A stretch of DNA of 15,700 bases, from contig CAKSSY010000045.1 in assembly GCA_934489945.1 (NCBI GenBank), positions 1 through 15,700 on the forward strand, written 5' to 3'. Shown here piece after piece: positions 1 through 7,853 of the stretch; positions within the stretch are counted from its first letter, which is position 1, and every line of letters begins with the position of its first letter. The notes below the pieces were generated by a model. The model was not told the DNA's origin. It searched no databases and saw only the letters and a list, made by a program, of their open reading frames with translations. Origin of the DNA: an uncultured Eubacteriales bacterium. Its GTDB lineage: Bacteria; Bacillota; Clostridia; Oscillospirales; CAG-272. Position numbers and translations under genes: made by a program.

Positions 1-1
1 G

Positions 2-787
2 AAGAAGACCGGTAACGATAAGGCACCGACCTGCACGGAGGAAGGTTACATTGAAAGAAAGTGTGCGAAGTGCGGAGAAGTGGTTCATGAACCGGTTGAA
101 AAACTTCCGCATACATACAGCGAAATCAAGAGTATTGATGGCAAGTACACAAAGAAAGTTTGCTCGATGTGTAAAGAAGTGATCATTGTCGACGAAGCAG
201 GCGAAGTGGTGGCAGATGCTTCCGCAATTATCTTCCCGCTGTTCTCCGCAACTTTTGAGGGCGTAGATACATTGGATGACATCGCGACATTGTTTGAGGG
301 CTTTGCTTTTGATCCTAAATATGCCAATATTGTTAAGAACGATCCAAGCGGTGAGATTTATCTGAATATTCCCTCCGGTAACGTTGATGTTGCTCCGAAC
401 GGACGTTTGGATCTGAAAGACGACAAGAATCAGCTTGTCGGTACTGCTTTTACACTGAAGTTCTCCATGAGATTTGAGGAACTGCCGACCGCGCTTACGT
501 CTATGTTCAGATGGACTGTTGGCGACAATGCACAGACTCTGCTCAGCTTGGATAACAAGGGCGATTATTATGATGCAGCTAACACGAAGGTTGCTACATC
601 CACTCAAAAGGGTTGGGATAACTTCACAGTTGAGTTTGCTGCTGACGGCAAGTATACGATTTCTCTCAACGATGCCAAGATTGCTGAAGGCACAGTTGTA
701 ACCACCGGTTCTTCTTCTGTCTTCCGCTTTATGGACGAACAGAATCAGTTTGAGGGATATCTTGACACGATTATCATTTCCAAGTAA
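2..787 (+). CDS. C-terminal part of a surface-type protein with CxxC pairs and LamG-like domain
   Basis: The reading frame is open from the left edge, so the true start lies outside the window and 261 residues are visible. GTG at 80 is an internal codon, not a start. The first 60 residues hold two zinc-ribbon-like units about 33 residues apart (KCAKC at 20-24 and VCSMC at 53-57), each followed by a short acidic/valine stretch. This Cys-pair pattern is known to me from large secreted or wall-bound proteins of gut Clostridia. Residues of about 80-261 form a beta-rich segment ending in GYLDTIIISK. Its alternating hydrophobic pattern fits a LamG/concanavalin-like jelly roll, which often binds carbohydrate. 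No sortase motif or membrane anchor is seen at the C-terminus. A strong terminator follows directly. Substrate and anchoring cannot be judged from this fragment. Confidence 0.75.
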   Translation, partial: KKTGNDKAPTCTEEGYIERKCAKCGEVVHEPVEKLPHTYSEIKSIDGKYTKKVCSMCKEVIIVDEAGEVVADASAIIFPLFSATFEGVDTLDDIATLFEGFAFDPKYANIVKNDPSGEIYLNIPSGNVDVAPNGRLDLKDDKNQLVGTAFTLKFSMRFEELPTALTSMFRWTVGDNAQTLLSLDNKGDYYDAANTKVATSTQKGWDNFTVEFAADGKYTISLNDAKIAEGTVVTTGSSSVFRFMDEQNQFEGYLDTIIISK

Positions 788-799
788 GAAGTGAATCAA

Positions 800-830
800 A
801 AAGGCTTCCGGAAATCCGGAAGCCTTTTGT
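800..830 (+). terminator. Rho-independent terminator after the surface-protein gene
   Basis: Perfect 12-base stem (800-811 with 816-827), AAAT loop, and T's at the 3' side. It begins 13 bases after the stop codon at 787. Confidence 0.93.
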
Positions 831-924
831 CTGTTATACCGTGTTATAAATTATAATTAAGATTGCTTGATTTTACCTTTTTTGAGAAAAATGAAAAAAC
901 AGACAAAAATTTAACAAATACTTA

Positions 925-953
925 TTGATAAAATTCGGAGTTTGTGATATATT
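925..953 (+). promoter_or_regulatory. Sigma-A-type promoter for pgk-tpiA
   Basis: TTGATA (925-930), a 17-base spacer, then TATATT (948-953). It sits in AT-rich DNA 38 bases before the pgk ATG and after the preceding terminator, so pgk-tpiA should be its own transcription unit. Confidence 0.75.
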
Positions 954-990
954 AATAATATCTAAAATACGTGAAAGGCGGAATTCCAAA

Positions 991-2190
991 ATGACTTATA
1001 ATAAGAAAACAATTGAAGACATTGATGTTGCCGGCAAGAAGGTTCTTGTTCGTTGTGATTTCAATGTACCGCTGAAAGATGGTGTGATTACCAGCGATAA
1101 GAGAATTGTGGAAGCGATTCCCACGATTCGGTACCTTCTCGAACACGGTGCAAAGGTTATTCTTTGTTCTCACATGGGCAAGCCCAAGGGAGAGGTTGTA
1201 GCAAAGTATTCTTTGAAGCCGGTTGCAGCAAGACTTACCGAACTTCTCGGACAGACGGTAGAACTTGCCGCAGATACGATTGGCGAGGATGCTCATAAGA
1301 AGGTTGCCGCTTTGAAAGAAGGACAGGCAGTTCTTCTTGAAAATACCCGTTTTGATGCCAGAGAAGAAAAGAATGATCCGACATTCGCTAAAGAGTTGGC
1401 ATCCCTTGCAGAAGTGTTTGTGAATGACGCATTTGGTGCTGCTCACAGAGCGCATGCTTCAACAGCAGGTGTGGCAGATTACCTTCCCGCTGTGTGTGGC
1501 TATTTGATTCAGAAAGAGATTACAGTAATGGGTAAGGCTCTCGCCGATCCGGAGCGTCCGTTTGTTGCAATTTTGGGTGGTGCAAAGGTTTCGGATAAGC
1601 TCAATGTTATCAATAACCTTCTGACCAAGGTTGACACACTGATTATCGGTGGTGGTATGGCGTATACGTTTCTTGCCGCAAAGGGCTATAGCATCGGCAC
1701 TTCACTTTTTGATGAGAGCAAGGTCGACTATTGCCGCGATATGATGGAGAAGGCAGAGAAGAGCGGTGTGCAGCTTCTTTTGCCGATTGATACGGTTATT
1801 ACAAAGAACTTCCCGGATCCGATTGATGCTCCTGTGGATGTCAAAATTGTTCCTTCTGATAAGATTCCGGCAGACATGATGGGTCTTGATATCGGCGATG
1901 AAACAAAGAAGCTTTTTGCAGATGCGGTGAAGAATGCAAAGACGGTGGTTTGGAACGGACCGATGGGTGTGTTTGAAAATCCCACCTTGGCAAAAGGAAC
2001 GATTGCAGTGGCACAGGCACTTGCGGATTCTTCGGCAACGACAATTGTCGGAGGTGGTGATTCCGCCGCGGCTTGTGAACAACTTGGTTTTGCTTCTAAA
2101 ATCACACATATTTCTACCGGTGGCGGCGCATCCCTGGAATTCCTTGAAGGACTTGAACTTCCCGGAATTGCGTGCCTCATGAATAAGTAA
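991..2190 (+). CDS. pgk: Phosphoglycerate kinase
   Basis: This cytosolic glycolytic enzyme moves phosphate from 1,3-bisphosphoglycerate to ADP. The product is 399 residues, the usual bacterial length. Visible signatures are RCDFNVPL at 21-28 (substrate-binding N-domain), SHMGKPKG at 60-67, GGAKVSDK at 196-203 (nucleotide domain), GGGDS at 354-358 and TGGGASLE at 376-383. The start is set at ATG 991, with GAAAGGCGG about ten bases upstream. The frame is open back to an ATG at 925, but that would put the promoter inside the gene and add 22 residues unlike the family. It is followed after 51 bases by tpiA, which has no separate promoter visible, so the two are probably co-transcribed. No key residue is missing. 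Confidence 0.99.
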   Translation: MTYNKKTIEDIDVAGKKVLVRCDFNVPLKDGVITSDKRIVEAIPTIRYLLEHGAKVILCSHMGKPKGEVVAKYSLKPVAARLTELLGQTVELAADTIGEDAHKKVAALKEGQAVLLENTRFDAREEKNDPTFAKELASLAEVFVNDAFGAAHRAHASTAGVADYLPAVCGYLIQKEITVMGKALADPERPFVAILGGAKVSDKLNVINNLLTKVDTLIIGGGMAYTFLAAKGYSIGTSLFDESKVDYCRDMMEKAEKSGVQLLLPIDTVITKNFPDPIDAPVDVKIVPSDKIPADMMGLDIGDETKKLFADAVKNAKTVVWNGPMGVFENPTLAKGTIAVAQALADSSATTIVGGGDSAAACEQLGFASKITHISTGGGASLEFLEGLELPGIACLMNK

Positions 2191-2194
2191 TAAT

Positions 2195-2213
2195 AGGGGA
2201 GAATCTCTCCCCT
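2195..2213 (+). other. Intercistronic hairpin between pgk and tpiA
   Basis: Perfect 8-base inverted repeat AGGGGAGA / TCTCCCCT with a 3-base loop, starting 5 bases after the pgk stop codon. There is no T-tract, so it is unlikely to terminate. It may be an mRNA processing or stability element (inference). Confidence 0.6.
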
Positions 2214-2241
2214 GACTGTATGAAAGACAGGAGAAATCAAA

Positions 2242-3009
2242 ATGAATCCTTCTAAAAGAAGAACTGTAATTGCCGGAAACTGGAAAATGAATTTCACCCC
2301 TTCTCAGGCAACCGCTTTCATTCAAGAAGTGAAGCCGTTGGTTGCGGGCAAGGATAACTGTGATGTGATTTTCTGTGCTCCTTATGTGACAATCGCTGCC
2401 GCTATGGAGGCGGCAAAAGGTTCTAATATCAAAATTGGAGCTGAAAATGTTCATTTTGCTCCAAAGGGGGCATATACCGGAGAGGTTTCTGCAGAAATGC
2501 TGAAGGAAATCGGCGTGGAGTATGTTATTATCGGGCATAGTGAACGTCGTCAGTATTTCGGCGAAACCGATGAAACGGTTAATTTGCGTACAAAGGCTGC
2601 ACTGGAAGCGGGACTTAAGGTCATTCTTTGCCTTGGGGAAGTCAAGGAACAAAGACTTGCCGGTATTACAGCAGAAGTTGTCGGCATGCAGACAAAACTT
2701 GATCTTGCCGGTGTTAGTGCAGAACAGCTCAAGAATGTTATCATTGCATATGAGCCGGTATGGGCAATAGGTACCGGACTTACAGCTACGCCGGATCAGG
2801 CAGAAGAGACTTGTGCTGTGATTCGCGGGGTATTGGCATCCATGTATTCAGAAAAGGTTGCCGAGAGCGTGACGATTCAGTATGGCGGTTCGATGAACGA
2901 AAAGAACGCCGCAGAGCTTCTTGCAAAGCCTGATGTGGATGGCGGACTGATTGGCGGAGCTTCGCTTGTTGCTGAAAAGTTCAAGGCTATTGTAGATGCC
3001 GCGCAGTAA
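2242..3009 (+). CDS. tpiA: Triosephosphate isomerase
   Basis: This cytosolic enzyme interconverts dihydroxyacetone phosphate and glyceraldehyde 3-phosphate. The product is 255 residues, normal for the family. The catalytic set is complete: N13 and K15 in AGNWKMNF, H99 in IIGHSERR, and E171 in AYEPVWAIGTG. The phosphate-binding loop residues YGGS and GGLIGGASL are near the C-terminus. The position after the loop-6 GTG is leucine (L180), where I usually see lysine or arginine; this is a minor variation. ATG 2242 follows AGGAG about eight bases upstream. It lies 51 bases after pgk and is followed by a terminator, giving a two-gene pgk-tpiA unit. Confidence 0.99.
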   Translation: MNPSKRRTVIAGNWKMNFTPSQATAFIQEVKPLVAGKDNCDVIFCAPYVTIAAAMEAAKGSNIKIGAENVHFAPKGAYTGEVSAEMLKEIGVEYVIIGHSERRQYFGETDETVNLRTKAALEAGLKVILCLGEVKEQRLAGITAEVVGMQTKLDLAGVSAEQLKNVIIAYEPVWAIGTGLTATPDQAEETCAVIRGVLASMYSEKVAESVTIQYGGSMNEKNAAELLAKPDVDGGLIGGASLVAEKFKAIVDAAQ

Positions 3010-3030
3010 GGCGTGAGTGGATAACGAATC

Positions 3031-3071
3031 GGGAAACAATGTTGATTTTATGCGACATTGTTTCCCTTTTT
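3031..3071 (+). terminator. Rho-independent terminator of pgk-tpiA
   Basis: Perfect 12-base stem (3031-3042 with 3055-3066), 12-base loop, and TTTTT at 3067-3071. It begins 21 bases after the tpiA stop. Confidence 0.93.
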
Positions 3072-3188
3072 CGTATAGGCGTTTGCCGTTGAATCTCCCT
3101 TTTTTGAAGATCTGTCTTAAAAAAATTAAGAAAGAATGTCAGCAAAAACGAAAATCACACACTATATGAGTGAAAGGAGGCGAGAAAA

Positions 3189-4730
3189 GTGCAAGAAGTG
3201 AATGTAGCGTGCAATCAACTTATGTACGGATTTGTCGACAACTACATGGAAAAAATTTTTTATTTTGGTTTGAAAAAAACGGGTAATTCCACCGAGGCAG
3301 AAGATCTGACACAGGATATTGCTCTGAATGTTTTTTCGGCGTTGAGGAAGGGAGTAATCCCACATGCTTTTTCGGCGTGGGTGTGGCAGATTGCACGCAA
3401 TCGTTATGCGACGTGGGCAAGGGAAAAGCATGATCGACGCGAGTCGGTAAGCGGTTCCGATATTTGGAATTGTGAGGTTGAGGATGAAACTTATAGTATT
3501 GCAGATGAAATGACTCATGCGGAGCAAATGGCTTTGCTTCGGCGAGAACTGGCATTCATCAAAAGCGATTATCGTAATATTGTTGTTGCTTACTATATAG
3601 AAAATAAAAGCATCCGGGAGATTGCCGGTGTTGTGTCGCTCTCCGAATGTGCGATTCAGCAGAGGCTTCACCGTGCGAGAAAACGATTGAAAGAAGGTAT
3701 GGACATGGCGAGAGAATTTGGTATCAGAAGCTACAGACCCGAAGAAGTATCGTTTGTGAAGAATGGGCGTAACGGCGAAAAGGGTCAGCCGTGGACGATT
3801 GTTTCGCATTTGCTGTACAAAAACATCTTTCTTGAAGTGTACGAAAATCCGGAAACGGCAGAGGAAATTGCAATTGCGCTCGGCATTGCATTGCCCTACA
3901 TGGAGGACGAGTTGAATTTTCTCTTGTACGAACAGCTTTTGCGAAAGGAAGGAAACAGATACTGTACAAACTTTTGCATAGTCAGCCGGGAGCAACAGCA
4001 CAAAACATTTGAGGCGAGCAAGAAGATTCAGATGCCGCTGACAGAAAAACTTTGCACATTGATTGATTTGTATATCGCAAACGGTGGTGTTCGGGCAAAT
4101 ATCGGATATGTCGGTTATGAAAACGCAAAATGGGCGTTGCTCGTTCGGACATTCGATGTTTTGCAATGTCTTGCGAACGATGACGGTGGTGAAAAAACGT
4201 TGCCGTCACGCCCGGATAACGGTGCATGGGTTTTGACGGGGTTTGAAAAAATTGATTGGGAAGAGCCGTTTTTTGTAGGACAACACGGAGGTATGTTCTG
4301 TGGTGATGAAAGAAAGCCAATCGGTCATTTTTATCAATTCAAATTTCAATATAAAGATATGCGCGAAAAAACACCGGAATTTCTTACAGCGGATGAAGAG
4401 TACACACTTGGTTTATTTTGCATCGGACAGAGAGAAACGTGCGAAACGAGGCATATCAAAAATTTGCTTGCCTACGGTTATCTGAAAGAGGATGACAGCA
4501 AGGTTGTTCCGAATTTCGTGATTTTCGATTGGAAGAGAAAGGAAAAACAGGATGGTGCAGTCTCGGCAAAACTCAGAACCTTGAAGAATGAGATATGCGA
4601 TCTTTTTCGCAGAGTACCTTCCATTGAGCGTGGCTATGTTGTTGAGCAGGCTTTGGTGAATGGTTGGCTGAAATATGACGAGACTACGATAAACACCGCC
4701 GGAGCCTATTTTTCTTTGGAGACGGAATAA
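3189..4730 (+). CDS. ECF-like RNA polymerase sigma factor with long C-terminal extension
   Basis: The product has 513 residues, against about 160-200 for a simple ECF sigma factor. Residues of about 13-82 match sigma region 2, with EAEDLTQD at 36-43 and the -10 binding helix around WVWQIARNRYATWARE (64-79). Residues of about 115-168 match region 4, with a helix-turn-helix in SIREIAGVVSLSECAIQQRL and a basic tail RARKRLKEG. Residues of about 200-265 resemble a winged helix (AEEIAIALGI followed by EQLLRKEGNRY). The remaining 240 residues are unrecognised, contain several cysteines, and show no membrane segment. GTG 3189 is chosen because AAAGGAGG ends 8 bases upstream. No anti-sigma gene is adjacent, so the extension may itself regulate activity (inference). 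A related gene begins at 15485. Confidence 0.85.
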   Translation: MQEVNVACNQLMYGFVDNYMEKIFYFGLKKTGNSTEAEDLTQDIALNVFSALRKGVIPHAFSAWVWQIARNRYATWAREKHDRRESVSGSDIWNCEVEDETYSIADEMTHAEQMALLRRELAFIKSDYRNIVVAYYIENKSIREIAGVVSLSECAIQQRLHRARKRLKEGMDMAREFGIRSYRPEEVSFVKNGRNGEKGQPWTIVSHLLYKNIFLEVYENPETAEEIAIALGIALPYMEDELNFLLYEQLLRKEGNRYCTNFCIVSREQQHKTFEASKKIQMPLTEKLCTLIDLYIANGGVRANIGYVGYENAKWALLVRTFDVLQCLANDDGGEKTLPSRPDNGAWVLTGFEKIDWEEPFFVGQHGGMFCGDERKPIGHFYQFKFQYKDMREKTPEFLTADEEYTLGLFCIGQRETCETRHIKNLLAYGYLKEDDSKVVPNFVIFDWKRKEKQDGAVSAKLRTLKNEICDLFRRVPSIERGYVVEQALVNGWLKYDETTINTAGAYFSLETE

Positions 4731-4733
4731 TTT

Positions 4734-4898
4734 ATGTTTAAAAATCCACATACTTTATCTTTTCTGCTTTCATGGAGGAAAAAAGCATTTGCCGAAGCAA
4801 CTAACATTGGATTTTTCATGCGGAATCTCACGGAGTGTCGGACCAAGCATCCACGATTCGCAATGCAACGGAACGGTGCCTTTTTCTTGTTAATCTGA
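4734..4898 (+). CDS. Possible 54-residue ORF downstream of the sigma factor gene
   Basis: ATG follows the sigma factor stop by 3 bases, with GGAG (4718-4721) 12 bases upstream inside that gene. The predicted peptide is basic and starts MFKNPHTLSFLLSW, with no motif I recognise. It could be a translationally coupled small protein, a dispersed intergenic repeat, or chance. The rest of the intergenic stretch up to 5146 holds a promoter and leader but no other gene. Confidence 0.2.
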   Translation: MFKNPHTLSFLLSWRKKAFAEATNIGFFMRNLTECRTKHPRFAMQRNGAFFLLI

Positions 4899-4940
4899 GG
4901 TGAAAAATCGAAAAATACAAAAAACAGCGCAAAATATACC

Positions 4941-4969
4941 TTTTCAAAGTGGGATTGGTTTGATATAAT
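4941..4969 (+). promoter_or_regulatory. Promoter for the GH28-like gene
   Basis: Perfect TATAAT at 4964-4969 with an extended -10 (TG at 4961-4962). The -35 TTTTCA at 4941-4946 is weak but has 17-base spacing. The implied leader is about 170 bases. Confidence 0.65.
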
Positions 4970-5023
4970 ATAATTATATGTCAGAGTTGCGTATGAGTCG
5001 TGATTTGCAATTTCGATTCGGAA

Positions 5024-5106
5024 AAATGCTCTTGTCATGTGGAACAGCAAGAGGACATTTGTTTGAGCGTGTCCGGCATCGTCCTGCGGAGAGTGTTGAC
5101 GTGTCA
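5024..5106 (+). other. Structured leader of the GH28-like gene
   Basis: Between the promoter and 5147 there is a hairpin (AAATG-CTCTTG 5024-5034 pairing with CAAGAG 5048-5053 and CATTT 5056-5060). A palindromic stretch TGACGTGTCA follows at 5097-5106. The second could be an operator. No known riboswitch class was recognised. Confidence 0.35.
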
Positions 5107-5146
5107 CACAGGAATAATTTTTGGCTGTGAATAAAGGAGAAGGACA

Positions 5147-6706
5147 ATGTTTACAAGCGTGAAAGCTCCCGAAGGGGCAAGGAATACCGATCTTTATGAA
5201 GTAACAATTTCGGCGTGCGGTAAGAAGGAAATTCTTCCCGTCTATCTTGCACTCGTTTCGGACGGTCTGGGGGAGAGACCTCTTCCCGAGCAATATCGGT
5301 CTGTCTACACCGCAGTCAAGACTGCGACTTTTGTCGAAAAGGCATATATTGCCGATTTCTCGGCAGACGGCGAGGTTGATGTTAGGGTCGAGTGGAAGGG
5401 AGACGGAACCATCAAAGAAATTTTCGGCGTGACGGCGACGATTTCGGGTAAAGTTGCCACCTTCAGAATGAAGCCGCATGACAAGGTTCTGCTTCGTCCC
5501 GAGGGTGATACCTATCGAAATCATCTCTGTCTCTCATCGTCGTTTCCCGTGAAAAAGCCGACCGCGGAAAAACGGATTGAATTTCCTGCCGGCAATTACA
5601 CGGCTGCCAATTGCCCGTTCATTCACAAGGACGCGCACGGCTTTGATATCATTGACGACATTGAAGATGGTACGACGGTCTATAGCGCGCGTGGTGCGGT
5701 TATCCATGCCGGTTTTGTTCTTGAAAACAAGCATGCCATTACGCTTTGCGGCGAGGGCATCATCGACACACTGGACACATCCTTCGGCACCGATGAGGGT
5801 GTTTTTGATGAGTCCCTCTTTCTCGGTGCACTCAAGGACTACACTCCTTCCGGCATATACATCAAGACAAATTCAAGCGATATCAAGGTTGAAGGGCTGA
5901 CTTTGAACGGTTACTTCCGCGGAATCACGGTTCGCAATTCGGATGATATTCTTGTGCGCGGAGTCAAGATTTTTTCGGGGGCGGTCAATGCCGATGGCAT
6001 CAGTATGGTGAATGTCCGCCGTATGAGGATTGAGGACTGCTTTATTCGTACACAGGACGATACGATCGCTGTTTTTACCTCCTGCGACTCAATCCTCTAT
6101 CTTGGTGACCCCGAGTGTAAGAATCCCATTCCGCTTTCCGAAGACATAGAAGTTTCGCACTGCACGCTTTTCACTGCCTGCCGCAATTTCTGTATTGGCG
6201 GTCACTCAACCGGCTCGATGAATCCGCGTAACATTCTCAGAAATTTCTATGCTCATGACATTGCCGCCTACAGCTACCGTGTGTATGAGAAGCCAGACCC
6301 CGCACGTATACAGAAGTGGTCGGGTGCGCTTCGTATTCTCTCGCAGACCGAACAGGATGTCAGCGGTATCCGCTTTGAAAACATCTCCTTTACCGAGCGA
6401 CCCGAATATACGGGAAAATTGATTCACATTGAAGTTCGCAGTACCGGCAACGCCTCCTACACGGAGCGTGGCGGCTATCGCATTCGGGATGTTTTCTTTC
6501 GGAATATTGTCTTCAGTCACAAGATGGGCGAAGGGATTTCAAGGGCGATTCCGAGTGTTATTCTTTCGGATGCTGACTCGGACGCGCCCGACTATGGCGT
6601 GTTCAATGTTACAATGGAAAATGTCACCTGTGGTGGGATCCACATGGAAAATACCGCTGAGTTTCTCACAGTGGCGGGACACACCGAAAATATTGTCGTA
6701 AAATAA
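5147..6706 (+). CDS. Right-handed beta-helix glycosidase, GH28-like
   Basis: The product is 519 residues. Residues of about 1-125 form a beta-rich N-terminal domain. From about 145 onward, repeating short strands (IYIKTNSSDIKVEGL, ITVRNSDDILVRGV, ISMVNVRRMRIEDC) indicate a parallel beta-helix. Candidate catalytic residues follow the GH28 order: NADG at 281-284 (D283), QDD at 303-305 (D304, D305), and GGH at 351-353 (H353). D283 to D304 is 21 residues, as I recall for polygalacturonases. The downstream RIK motif is not obvious, so a GH49/dextranase-like or other GH28-clan specificity is possible. No signal peptide is visible, suggesting a cytoplasmic enzyme acting on imported oligosaccharides. 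AAAGGAG lies 9 bases before ATG 5147. No transporter genes are nearby. Confidence 0.8.
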   Translation: MFTSVKAPEGARNTDLYEVTISACGKKEILPVYLALVSDGLGERPLPEQYRSVYTAVKTATFVEKAYIADFSADGEVDVRVEWKGDGTIKEIFGVTATISGKVATFRMKPHDKVLLRPEGDTYRNHLCLSSSFPVKKPTAEKRIEFPAGNYTAANCPFIHKDAHGFDIIDDIEDGTTVYSARGAVIHAGFVLENKHAITLCGEGIIDTLDTSFGTDEGVFDESLFLGALKDYTPSGIYIKTNSSDIKVEGLTLNGYFRGITVRNSDDILVRGVKIFSGAVNADGISMVNVRRMRIEDCFIRTQDDTIAVFTSCDSILYLGDPECKNPIPLSEDIEVSHCTLFTACRNFCIGGHSTGSMNPRNILRNFYAHDIAAYSYRVYEKPDPARIQKWSGALRILSQTEQDVSGIRFENISFTERPEYTGKLIHIEVRSTGNASYTERGGYRIRDVFFRNIVFSHKMGEGISRAIPSVILSDADSDAPDYGVFNVTMENVTCGGIHMENTAEFLTVAGHTENIVVK

Positions 6707-6712
6707 AGAATG

Positions 6713-6748
6713 GGGCTGTAAAACATGGTTTTTACAGCCTCAATTTTT
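6713..6748. terminator. Shared terminator between convergent genes
   Basis: A 10-base perfect stem (6714-6723 with 6730-6739) is followed on the plus strand by CAATTTTTCT. It lies between the stop of the GH28-like gene (6706) and the stop of the convergent trmH-type gene (6740). It probably terminates plus-strand transcription and may work less well from the other side. Confidence 0.8.
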
Positions 6749-7582
6749 CTTTCTGAGTTCCCAAAAGGCAACCGCGCTTGCCGCGGCAACATTGAGCGAA
6801 TCCACACTGTGATACATCGGAATTTTGACGGTATAATCGCAGTCAGCAATTGTCGATTGTGCAAGTCCGTCGCCTTCGGTGCCGAGCACGATGGCAAGGC
6901 GTTTTTCGGATGCGAGCGTCTTATCATTGATCGGGACGGACTTGTCCGAAAGGGCCATGGCTGCGGTTTTGAAGCCCATGGAGTGCAAGGATTTCATACC
7001 ATTTTGTACCCAATCGGCGGAGCTGTCGCAGAGAGTGGCAAAGGGGATAAGAAAGACCGTTCCCATACTGACACGCACAGCGCGGCGGCAGAGGGGATCG
7101 CAACACGTAGGGGAAAGAAGCACTGCATCAACACCGAGTGCTGCGGCACTGCGAAAGATGGCACCGATATTGGTTGAGTCGGTCACATTTTCAAGAACCG
7201 CCACGCGATGTGCGTCACGACAGATTTCCTCGGCATTTTTGGGTAACGGGCGTTTCATCGCACAAAGCATACCACGTGTGAGTTCAAAGCCGGTCATGTT
7301 ACGCAAAATTTCACGTCCGGCTGTATAAATCGGAATTCCGGGGCATAGTTTTTCACATCTTGCAATTACCGCTTCGACCCGATCGGTCGCAAGACGTTCA
7401 TCAATGAGAATCGACAGCGGCACACATCCGCCGTCAAGCGCGACATCGATAACCGTTGGGCTTTCCGCTATCAATATTCCTTTTTCCGGTTCAAGGCGGT
7501 TTCTGAGTTGCGTACCGGTAAGGCGTACATAGACATCAAGTTCGGATGCTGTAAAGTCTTGAATTTTGATTCGGTTTGACAT
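6740..7582 (-). CDS. TrmH/SpoU-family RNA 2'-O-methyltransferase
   Basis: The 280-residue product transfers a methyl group from S-adenosylmethionine to a ribose 2'-OH in tRNA or rRNA. The C-terminal SPOUT (trefoil-knot) domain shows all three family motifs: motif 1 NVTDSTNIGAIFRSAAALG (132-150, catalytic Arg R144), motif 2 IVLGTEGDGL (231-240), and motif 3 IPMYHSVDSLNVAAASA (254-270). The first 110 residues resemble the small substrate-binding domain (SpoU_sub_bind) seen in RlmB and related enzymes. The exact RNA target cannot be assigned. ATG is at 7582-7580, with TAGGACG about seven bases upstream. A consensus promoter lies 55 bases upstream, divergent from the lipoprotein gene. Confidence 0.95.
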   Translation of the reverse strand: MSNRIKIQDFTASELDVYVRLTGTQLRNRLEPEKGILIAESPTVIDVALDGGCVPLSILIDERLATDRVEAVIARCEKLCPGIPIYTAGREILRNMTGFELTRGMLCAMKRPLPKNAEEICRDAHRVAVLENVTDSTNIGAIFRSAAALGVDAVLLSPTCCDPLCRRAVRVSMGTVFLIPFATLCDSSADWVQNGMKSLHSMGFKTAAMALSDKSVPINDKTLASEKRLAIVLGTEGDGLAQSTIADCDYTVKIPMYHSVDSLNVAAASAVAFWELRKKN

Positions 7583-7593
7583 GATACCGTCCT

Positions 7594-7618
7594 AAAAAAG
7601 ATGGCGGGGGATGCCCGC
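7594..7618 (-). other. GC hairpin plus T-run in the trmH-type leader
   Basis: On the minus strand, GCGGG and CCCGC (7618-7614 with 7608-7604) form a short stem, followed by CATC and TTTTTT (7599-7594). It lies between the promoter and the start codon. It could be a weak attenuator; the stem is only 5 pairs. Confidence 0.3.
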
Positions 7619-7636
7619 ACAATCTGTATTTTTTTC

Positions 7637-7665
7637 ATTATATCTTATTTTTTCGGTCTTGTCAA
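7637..7665 (-). promoter_or_regulatory. Consensus sigma-A promoter for the trmH-type gene
   Basis: Read on the minus strand: TTGACA (7665-7660), 17-base spacer, TATAAT (7642-7637). Both hexamers are perfect. Confidence 0.92.
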
Positions 7666-7788
7666 GATAACACAACACAAGTCTCTTTTACCATTTTGTC
7701 TGAGGGCTTTTCAATCCGTCAATTTTGCCAAAGCCACCTGTTTTTATGTATTGAAAGAAACAAAAAATATTATAGGATGTAAAAAGTG

Positions 7789-7813
7789 GGAACCTTTCGC
7801 TGATTTTTTCGTC
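7789..7813 (+). promoter_or_regulatory. ECF-sigma-type promoter candidate for the lipoprotein gene
   Basis: GGAAC (7789-7793), 16 bases including T-rich TTTTTTC, then CGTC (7810-7813). This matches the general ECF layout (GAAC near -35 and CGTC/CGTA near -10, 16-17 bases apart). It would start transcription near 7820, about 34 bases before the ATG. A weak overlapping TATAAA (7816-7821) lacks a good -35. This stretch from 7666 to 7853 holds no gene. Confidence 0.5.
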
Positions 7814-7853
7814 GATATAAATAGAAACTCAATTTTATGAGGCGGGGATTCGT

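Noticed and set aside
925..990. Upstream in-frame ATG for pgk
   Set aside because: It would overlap the promoter and add 22 residues that do not fit the family. ATG 991 has a proper ribosome site.
1702..2652. Minus-strand open frame of 316 codons opposite pgk and tpiA
   Set aside because: It lies antisense to two certain glycolytic genes, has no ribosome site or recognisable domain, and its composition is that of a shadow frame.
4706..5524. Minus-strand open frame of 272 codons
   Set aside because: It spans the intergenic region and the start of the GH28-like gene in antisense, crosses a clear plus-strand promoter, and shows no motif.
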